Part shown: positions 58,734 to 64,000 of the stretch, one piece after another
How positions within the stretch are numbered: position 1 is the first letter of the stretch
How the letters are laid out: each line of letters starts with the position of its first letter
NCBI GenBank assembly: GCA_029067085.1
Contig: JAIEFE010000018.1
Span: 62,001-126,000 of the forward strand
DNA from: Lachnospiraceae bacterium
GTDB taxonomy: Bacteria; Bacillota; Clostridia; Lachnospirales; Lachnospiraceae
Direction: 5' to 3'
Length of the DNA stretch: 64,000 bases
Position numbers and translations under genes: made by a program
The notes under the pieces: model-generated
The model's input: the letters and a program-made list of their open reading frames with translations, nothing else
The model's database searches: none
Told to the model about the DNA's origin: nothing

Positions 58734-60929
58734 TTACACCAACGCATCATTTCGCAGCGTTTCATTCAAATCACACTGCAAAAGCCGTTTTCCTCCGATA
58801 TAATAAGCCAGTGCGACAAAAAAAACGATCGCTGCTGCAAATATCAAAATCGGCAGAACGGGAGCTTCCTTCCAAAATACCATAGGATCCAAATAGCTTG
58901 CCGTTACCGCAAACTGTACAAACAATACGGTGAGCGGCATTGTGATCAAAAGCGGCTTTCCTGCGATGACAAACGCTTCGATACAGAACATCTTCCGCAT
59001 CTCCTGCGGGGTTAATCCAATGGACATATACTGCGCGAACTCCCGCTTTCTCTGACGCAGGAACCCTAATGTATTGGAAAATACATTCGAAATTCCAATA
59101 ATCGCAAGCAGCACGCAAAACGCTCCCAATATCATTATCATCCCCTGTATCATGCTGTCATTTGAAAGTTTTTCCTGAACTCTGTTTTCACTTTCGATCT
59201 CATATTCCTGCTCCAGGATCTGAACAACTTCCTTTTCTAAAGCATTCAAATCTGCAAGGTCTGCATCTCCGGCGGAGAAGATCCGAATAGAGCTGTCGGA
59301 TTCCAAACCGCCTATCGTTTCTGATATTTCTCTCCACATTGCCAAAGGAATAAAATGTACAAGAGCATAATTTTCATATTCTTCCCTCAGAATCGGAGCT
59401 GTCTGCGTATAAGACAAAACCGGGATCTCTATTTCCTGATCATCTGCATTGATATTACGGAGCGCGGTCTTTCTTATATCGTCCTTCACAAACGGGACAT
59501 ACTCCTTATAACGAAAATTACTGTTGACACTGTCCCAAATCTGATTTAATACAACGGCTCCGTCAAGGCTTGGGGCTGTGCCGATCCGGGAACAATACGC
59601 TAAAAAGCTTGCATCATCCAATACAATGATCGGAATCTCCACACAAAACCGCCCATCTTCATTTGCTTTTCCTGCAACAGCATGCAGTCCGCCAAGTTTC
59701 GTTAGCTCATCGCTTTGCCAATCTTCCGGAAGAAGTTCCAATGCTTCCGCCTTTTGGTATACCGTGACCACTTCCGCCCCTGAAACCTTCTGTAATGCTT
59801 CTGTTAAGCCAAAATCAGATATGGCAGTATCCTTTACCGTTATCATTACATCCCACGCATCCTGATATCTCTCAAAATAAGTATACCTCGTGCTGATACC
59901 GGAAAGGGTGGTAAAGCAAAGCATAATAGAAAATCCGAGAAACGACAGCAGCAGCGATATGGAGGATATCCGCAGTGCCTTTTTCTGCGCCTTTAGCGCA
60001 TTTCCTGCAAGTTCTCCCTTCATGCCAAACAAAACGGATAATATTCGAGAGTGTTTTCTTTTCTTTAACTGTAAGCTGTCCGCATTCCGTATCGCTTCAA
60101 GGGGCGTCATCCTGCTTAAGTTTCGCGCGGGTATCCATGCTGAAAATAATACAGTCATGGCAGATAGAAAAAAGGTAGCGGCAAATAAAAAGGCATGATA
60201 CTGGAAAACCGCTTGATGGCGTCCTCCCGCATCCCCTGCCGAGATATTGATGACTTCTAACAAACCGCAGCCGATCACGATCCCCAAAAAACTGCCAATC
60301 AGGATCGGCATTACGCTAAGTGCCAGAGCCTCCTGCAACAGACAGATCCTGATCTGCCTCGGAGTCGCTCCGATGCTCGAAAGAATACCGAACTGATGGA
60401 TTCTTGCGTTCATAGACAATTCAAAAGAATTGCGAATGACCAAAATCAACGATACGGCAGCGATCATCAAGATTCCTAAATATACTGCCAGGAGCAGCGG
60501 CGGATCATCATCCTGCGGATCATGGATAAAATATCTGGATAACAGCAGTTCGTGATACTGTATCGAAGCATTCTCTGATGCAAGCTGCTCCACGATCAAC
60601 GGCAGATCCCGATAGATCGTTCTCGCGTTCTGAAAATAAATATCGATCACGATATCTTCTTTTTCAGACGCTTCCTGATCGGCAACCGCTTTTTCTACAT
60701 TTGCAAAATTCTGTATCATTTTTAAATCATTCTCATCTATCCTGCCGACAATACGCCCCTGCCAATCCCCCTCTTCCAACACGATATTCTCAATGTCATA
60801 TATCCAGAAATTGTATCCGATACTGCATAAAAGTGACAGGAACATAGCGGCAACCAGAGCTGCCGCCATCACTGACATGCTGGAAGCAGGGTTGTTTTTG
60901 ATATAACTTTTGGAATAATCTTTCCACAT
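58734..60929 (-). CDS. FtsX-like ABC transporter permease (second module)
   Basis: A 731-aa permease like that at 41167: N-terminal TM (MSVMAAALVAAMFLSLLCSI), extracellular domain, TMs (LLLAVYLGILMIAAVSLIL), a middle TM (ISSISLLLSFLGFSIMLCF), a second extracellular domain and C-terminal TMs (MIQGMIMILGAFCVLLAIIG, PVLPILIFAAAIVFFVAL). ATG 60929 is used with GGAGG 8 nt upstream; a GTG at 60938 overlaps the ATPase stop but has no site. The substrate is unknown; the layout fits peptide-antibiotic resistance. Confidence 0.88.
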   Translation of the reverse strand: MWKDYSKSYIKNNPASSMSVMAAALVAAMFLSLLCSIGYNFWIYDIENIVLEEGDWQGRIVGRIDENDLKMIQNFANVEKAVADQEASEKEDIVIDIYFQNARTIYRDLPLIVEQLASENASIQYHELLLSRYFIHDPQDDDPPLLLAVYLGILMIAAVSLILVIRNSFELSMNARIHQFGILSSIGATPRQIRICLLQEALALSVMPILIGSFLGIVIGCGLLEVINISAGDAGGRHQAVFQYHAFLFAATFFLSAMTVLFSAWIPARNLSRMTPLEAIRNADSLQLKKRKHSRILSVLFGMKGELAGNALKAQKKALRISSISLLLSFLGFSIMLCFTTLSGISTRYTYFERYQDAWDVMITVKDTAISDFGLTEALQKVSGAEVVTVYQKAEALELLPEDWQSDELTKLGGLHAVAGKANEDGRFCVEIPIIVLDDASFLAYCSRIGTAPSLDGAVVLNQIWDSVNSNFRYKEYVPFVKDDIRKTALRNINADDQEIEIPVLSYTQTAPILREEYENYALVHFIPLAMWREISETIGGLESDSSIRIFSAGDADLADLNALEKEVVQILEQEYEIESENRVQEKLSNDSMIQGMIMILGAFCVLLAIIGISNVFSNTLGFLRQRKREFAQYMSIGLTPQEMRKMFCIEAFVIAGKPLLITMPLTVLFVQFAVTASYLDPMVFWKEAPVLPILIFAAAIVFFVALAYYIGGKRLLQCDLNETLRNDALV

Positions 60930-60934
60930 TCTGC

Positions 60935-61615
60935 TCACCTCCGTTTCTGATCACTGATGATCCTGCCATCCTCTATGGTTACAATACGATCTGCTTCCAA
61001 GGCAACCTTCTCATCATGGGTAATCAGCAGAATGGTCTGTTTCAAATTGCGGTTAGACAACTTCAAAAGGTCAATGATCTCTTTGGAATTCTTCTGGTCA
61101 AGATTTCCTGTCGGCTCATCCGCAAGCAGAATGGCAGGTCTGTAGATCAGTGACCTTGCGATCGCCACGCGCTGCTGCTGCCCTCCGGACAACTGGCTGG
61201 GCAGACTTTCCATTTTGTTCTCTAATCCTAATGTACTGATGATCTTTTCAAAATACGCCTGATCAGGCTTTCTCTTATCGAGCATCATCGGCATAAGAAT
61301 GTTCTTTTCTGCCGTCAGAGTAGGAATCAGATTATAAAATTGATAGACCAGACCGACTTTTCTTCTTCTGAAAATCGCGGCATCCGTGGCATTTAGCTCC
61401 CCGATATCAACGCCGTCTATCATCACTGTTCCCCTGGTCGGTTTGTCAACGCTCCCCAAAATATGCAGCAGGGTCGATTTCCCGGAACCCGATGCACCGA
61501 TGACAGCCACAAATTCTCCTTTTTCAACAGAAAGATCGATTCCGTTTAAGGCAGCGACTTTACTGTCGCCTTTTCCAAATACTTTCTCAATTCCATCACA
61601 TCTCAGTATTTCCAT
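60935..61615 (-). CDS. ABC transporter ATP-binding protein (second module)
   Basis: A 226-aa ATPase with Walker A GASGSGKST, signature [15 protein letters not shown], Walker [13 protein letters not shown] and H-loop LITHDEK. Strongly similar in layout to the ATPase at 43497. Ribosome site AGGAGG. Forms a module with the permease downstream and kinase/regulator upstream. Confidence 0.93.
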   Translation of the reverse strand: MEILRCDGIEKVFGKGDSKVAALNGIDLSVEKGEFVAVIGASGSGKSTLLHILGSVDKPTRGTVMIDGVDIGELNATDAAIFRRRKVGLVYQFYNLIPTLTAEKNILMPMMLDKRKPDQAYFEKIISTLGLENKMESLPSQLSGGQQQRVAIARSLIYRPAILLADEPTGNLDQKNSKEIIDLLKLSNRNLKQTILLITHDEKVALEADRIVTIEDGRIISDQKRR

Positions 61616-61668
61616 AACAGCCTCCTTAGATGTCTTTTTTCTTTATGGTAGCATAGTAAAGTGACATC

Positions 61669-62850
61669 TCAGTGACCGTAGAAACGAATTTCAAAACAGG
61701 CGCCGCCCTCATGCAGATTGTATGCGCGGATGACTCCGTTCTGCATTTCAATGATCGCTTTCGACAGGGAAAGACCGATTCCGATTCCGCCCGCACTGCC
61801 ATTTTCTCCACGATAAAAGCGTTCGAACAAATGCGGCAGATCCTCCTTTGCAAATCCATCCCCCTCGTCCCATATCCGTATCTGCACATATAAAGGATTC
61901 TTTTGATAAGAACAATGAACCGTTGTCCCTGTCGCGCTATGTTCCATACAGTTTTTCATCAGATTCATGATGGCTTCCATGGTCCAGTCCAAATCTGCAA
62001 TAATCGTAATCTCACCCGCTTCCGGAATATCGACAGCGATTCCGCTCTGCACAAACAATTCCTGTAAATTATCTGAAGCCAGGGTAAGCAATGTAAAAAC
62101 ATCTACAGCAGTCCGCTTCATAACCAGTGTTCCCGCATCAATACGCGATAGAAGAAGCAAAGCTTCCTCAAGACGTGTAAGCCTGCTTAACTGCCGCTCG
62201 ATCTGCCCGGAATAATCAACAGAAGGGTGTTCTCTCATCATCTGAACAGAAAGAGAGGCAGCGGTAATAGGCGTTTTCAATTGATGTGCAATATTAAAAA
62301 GATTATCCGCATAATTTCTTTTTTCTGAAAGTGCGGTATCTCTCGTCTGATAAAGTGTTGTTATTGTCTTGTATATCTCGTCCTGCAGTCCGGAAAACTC
62401 ATCTTCCGCCGCATCAAGGAGCAGCCCCTGTCCTCCCGTATTCACCTTTTCCAAATAATCAGTCAGCGTTTTGATCCGCGCTTCCTTAGCTTTATTCCAA
62501 TATCGAAAAGTGAAAAGAAATAGGGAACATCCTGCCATAAAGCCCGTGCCGGCAATCAAAAGCATTTTTCTGTTAAAGCCAAAAAAATCCGATTGCCGAT
62601 ACCCAAAGGACAACAGGATATTTTCATTTGTATTTGACGTGGAATAAGATTTATTTGCTTTCAGAATTTCTAATATGCTCTGTTTACATTCAGGATTTTT
62701 TGCAAGGATTTCCCCGCAAAAATCACCCAATAGTTGAAAGTACAGATTGCTGTAATAACATGTCAGAAAAAAAGTGATCAGTGAAGCCACTAAAAAACCG
62801 ACCGACAACACGCACAGAATTGTCCGTCTGTTATGATCTCCTCTGCTCAT
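61669..62850 (-). CDS. Sensor histidine kinase (second module)
   Basis: A 393-aa kinase with TM1 (ILCVLSVGFLVASLITFFLT), an extracellular loop of about 60 residues, TM2 (MLLIAGTGFMAGCSLFLF), a HAMP-like segment, an H-box (FNIAHQLKTPITAASLS), N-box (AIMNLMKNCMEHS) and G-boxes (DEGDGF, GIGIGLSLSKAI). Unlike the kinase at 44277 it has a real outer loop and could sense a ligand directly. ATGA overlap with the regulator. Confidence 0.92.
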   Translation of the reverse strand: MSRGDHNRRTILCVLSVGFLVASLITFFLTCYYSNLYFQLLGDFCGEILAKNPECKQSILEILKANKSYSTSNTNENILLSFGYRQSDFFGFNRKMLLIAGTGFMAGCSLFLFTFRYWNKAKEARIKTLTDYLEKVNTGGQGLLLDAAEDEFSGLQDEIYKTITTLYQTRDTALSEKRNYADNLFNIAHQLKTPITAASLSVQMMREHPSVDYSGQIERQLSRLTRLEEALLLLSRIDAGTLVMKRTAVDVFTLLTLASDNLQELFVQSGIAVDIPEAGEITIIADLDWTMEAIMNLMKNCMEHSATGTTVHCSYQKNPLYVQIRIWDEGDGFAKEDLPHLFERFYRGENGSAGGIGIGLSLSKAIIEMQNGVIRAYNLHEGGACFEIRFYGH

Positions 62851-63518
62851 CCTTCATCCTCCATACGATAGCCAAAGCTTCTGATCGTTTTCAGGCACAA
62901 TGGCTGGTGTAGTTTCTCTCGCAGGCGCTTCATCGTCACCGTCAAAGTGTTATCATTTACAAAATTCCCGTTATGATCCCATATCTGTTCCAGCAAGCGT
63001 TCTCTTGTGACAGTTTTCCCTTTATGCTCCATCAAAAGCAATAATAATTGATACTCCGCCCGGCTGACACATATTTCCTCCCCCTGACACAAAACCATCA
63101 TCCTGCCTTTATCAATGGAAATAGAACCGCATGAAAGATACTGCTCCGATACATTTCCTGCTCTGCGAAGCAATGCTGTCATCCTGGAATGCAATACCTC
63201 CAACTCAAAAGGTTTCACAATATAGTCATCCGCCCCGTTATTGAAACCGGAAACAATATCGCAAGTATCATTTCGAACAGTCAGAAAAATAACAGGCAGC
63301 CTGTCCCATTTCCTCCTCACCCATCGGCAGAGGGAATCTCCCTTTCCGTCAGGCATATTCCAGTCAACCAGAACGATATCCGGCATGTGATTCACCAATG
63401 CATCTTTCGCTTCTGCGATCGCCGGAAATACAGAAACAGAATACCCTTTTTGATCCAAGTATTCTTTTACGATATCCGCTATATTCTCATCATCCTCAAC
63501 ATAATACACTTCTGTCAT
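62847..63518 (-). CDS. OmpR-family response regulator (second module)
   Basis: A 223-aa regulator with E8-D9-D10, phospho-acceptor D52 (VLVDWNMPDG), K102 (IVKPFEL) and a C-terminal winged helix (CVSRAEYQLLLLLMEHKGKT, MKRLREKLHQP). First gene of the second module. It could also act on the GCGCGAA repeats before the giant genes, though this is only inferred from position. Confidence 0.93.
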   Translation of the reverse strand: MTEVYYVEDDENIADIVKEYLDQKGYSVSVFPAIAEAKDALVNHMPDIVLVDWNMPDGKGDSLCRWVRRKWDRLPVIFLTVRNDTCDIVSGFNNGADDYIVKPFELEVLHSRMTALLRRAGNVSEQYLSCGSISIDKGRMMVLCQGEEICVSRAEYQLLLLLMEHKGKTVTRERLLEQIWDHNGNFVNDNTLTVTMKRLREKLHQPLCLKTIRSFGYRMEDEG

Positions 63519-63548
63519 ATCGGCCGCTTTCCCTACCCTGAAAAAATA

Positions 63549-64000
63549 TTATACTCGAATCTTCTTGATCCATTTCCCGCTCCTCAGCCTGATAATGCAC
63601 CAGACTGTCTTGGCGATCTGGTCTGATTTCAGACCGATATAGATCCAAAATGCCGACCAGTGCAGGACAAATCCCGCTACGAGTCCTAACGGAATGGATA
63701 ATACCCACAGAAAGATATTGTCGGCAAGCATCAACATTTTCGTATCTCCGCCGCCGCGCAGAACCCCTTTTGTCATAATGCTGTTCGTAGCCTGAAAAAC
63801 GATGATCAGACTGATCGCTCTCATCAGCTGTCCTGCTACTTCCGCCGTCTCTTCCGATACATTGTAATAGGAGATGATCGGAGCGCTGACCGCCATGATA
63901 AATACGCCGGAGAGCATTCCCAGTCCGATGCCGAGACGCAGGAAACTTCCTGCCTGCTTCTGTGCTTTTTCTTTGTCGCCTTCTCCTAATGTCTGCCCCG
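63549..64000 (-). CDS. MATE family efflux transporter, C-terminal part (runs off the window)
   Basis: Partial. The frame is open to the window edge, reading GQTLGEGDKEKAQKQAGSFL and then LGIGLGMLSGVFIMAVSAPI, MTKGVLRGGGDTK and VLSIPLGLVAGFVL, typical of the C-terminal half of a MATE protein. About 150 residues are visible. It ends 30 bp upstream of the second-module regulator start, on the same strand. Confidence 0.85.
   Translation of the reverse strand, partial: GQTLGEGDKEKAQKQAGSFLRLGIGLGMLSGVFIMAVSAPIISYYNVSEETAEVAGQLMRAISLIIVFQATNSIMTKGVLRGGGDTKMLMLADNIFLWVLSIPLGLVAGFVLHWSAFWIYIGLKSDQIAKTVWCIIRLRSGKWIKKIRV

Noticed and set aside
1..64000. CRISPR arrays, rRNA or tRNA genes
   Set aside because: I saw no regularly spaced identical repeats with unique spacers, no cas genes and no tRNA or rRNA sequences. 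The repeated units in 46-58 kb are coding B-repeats.

Overview
The window looks like the chromosome of a Gram-positive, endospore-forming Clostridia, most likely a Lachnospiraceae-type gut bacterium. The evidence is a sporulation regulator (SpoIIID), strong AGGAGG ribosome sites, MATE pumps, BceAB-like transporter/two-component modules, an AgrC/AgrA-like pair, a Y-family polymerase of the UvrX kind and mobilizable elements of the gut Firmicutes type. Species cannot be named from the sequence alone. Core genes (about 18.1-27.1 kb and 41-64 kb) are more GC-rich than the accessory blocks (1-18 kb and 27-41 kb).

Region 1 (1-6.9 kb) is accessory: a TOTE-type primase/helicase/PLD fusion, a PIN toxin-antitoxin pair, a 5'-truncated gene, a small cassette-like segment that is partly duplicated at 9.4-10.2 kb, and a methyltransferase gene behind a long leader with a 20-codon peptide and a terminator/antiterminator switch.

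Region 2 (6932-18125) is an integrated mobilizable element of about 11.2 kb in the 3' end of a guaA gene. It has an 11-bp direct repeat at both ends, paired GGTATCA arm sites just inside both ends, a tyrosine integrase, a small excisionase-like protein, a MobC-like protein, a RepA-like ATPase, a MobV relaxase and a candidate oriT. Cargo includes a TIR-domain gene coupled to a coiled-coil gene, a tautomerase, YjdF with a yjdF-type riboswitch, a methyltransferase, and a three-gene set (EcsC-like, XRE regulator, pentapeptide/ion-channel fusion) next to the attachment site. The int/xis promoter is near-perfect and carries an operator-like dyad in its spacer.

Region 3 (18.1-27.1 kb) is core: a glutaminase-defective guaA paralogue, DegV, a lipoprotein, an AgrC/AgrA-like pair, a full-length guaA, a MATE pump and spoIIID. 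The spoIIID ribosome site lies inside a long perfect hairpin.

Region 4 (27.1-41.2 kb) is a decayed accessory and defence island. It holds toxin-antitoxin genes and fragments, AAA-ATPase debris, a DUF4143 ATPase, a LexA-box-controlled Y-family polymerase with an SRAP gene, and a run of defence-like genes (ApeA-like HEPN protein, possible PD-(D/E)xK protein, hsdS remnant, TIGR02391-like protein, SIR2/deoxyribosyltransferase-like/HEPN fusion), then an IstB remnant and a TM/FHA pair. Partial copies of the spoIIID 5' region lie inside and at the end of this island.

Region 5 (41.2-64 kb) is a surface/sensing locus. Two giant secreted proteins (2508 and 1565 aa) made of a transglutaminase-like domain, thioredoxin-like domains, InlB-type B-repeats and MBG-like repeats sit between two complete response regulator / histidine kinase / ABC ATPase / FtsX permease modules, all on the minus strand. 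A partial MATE gene runs off the right edge.
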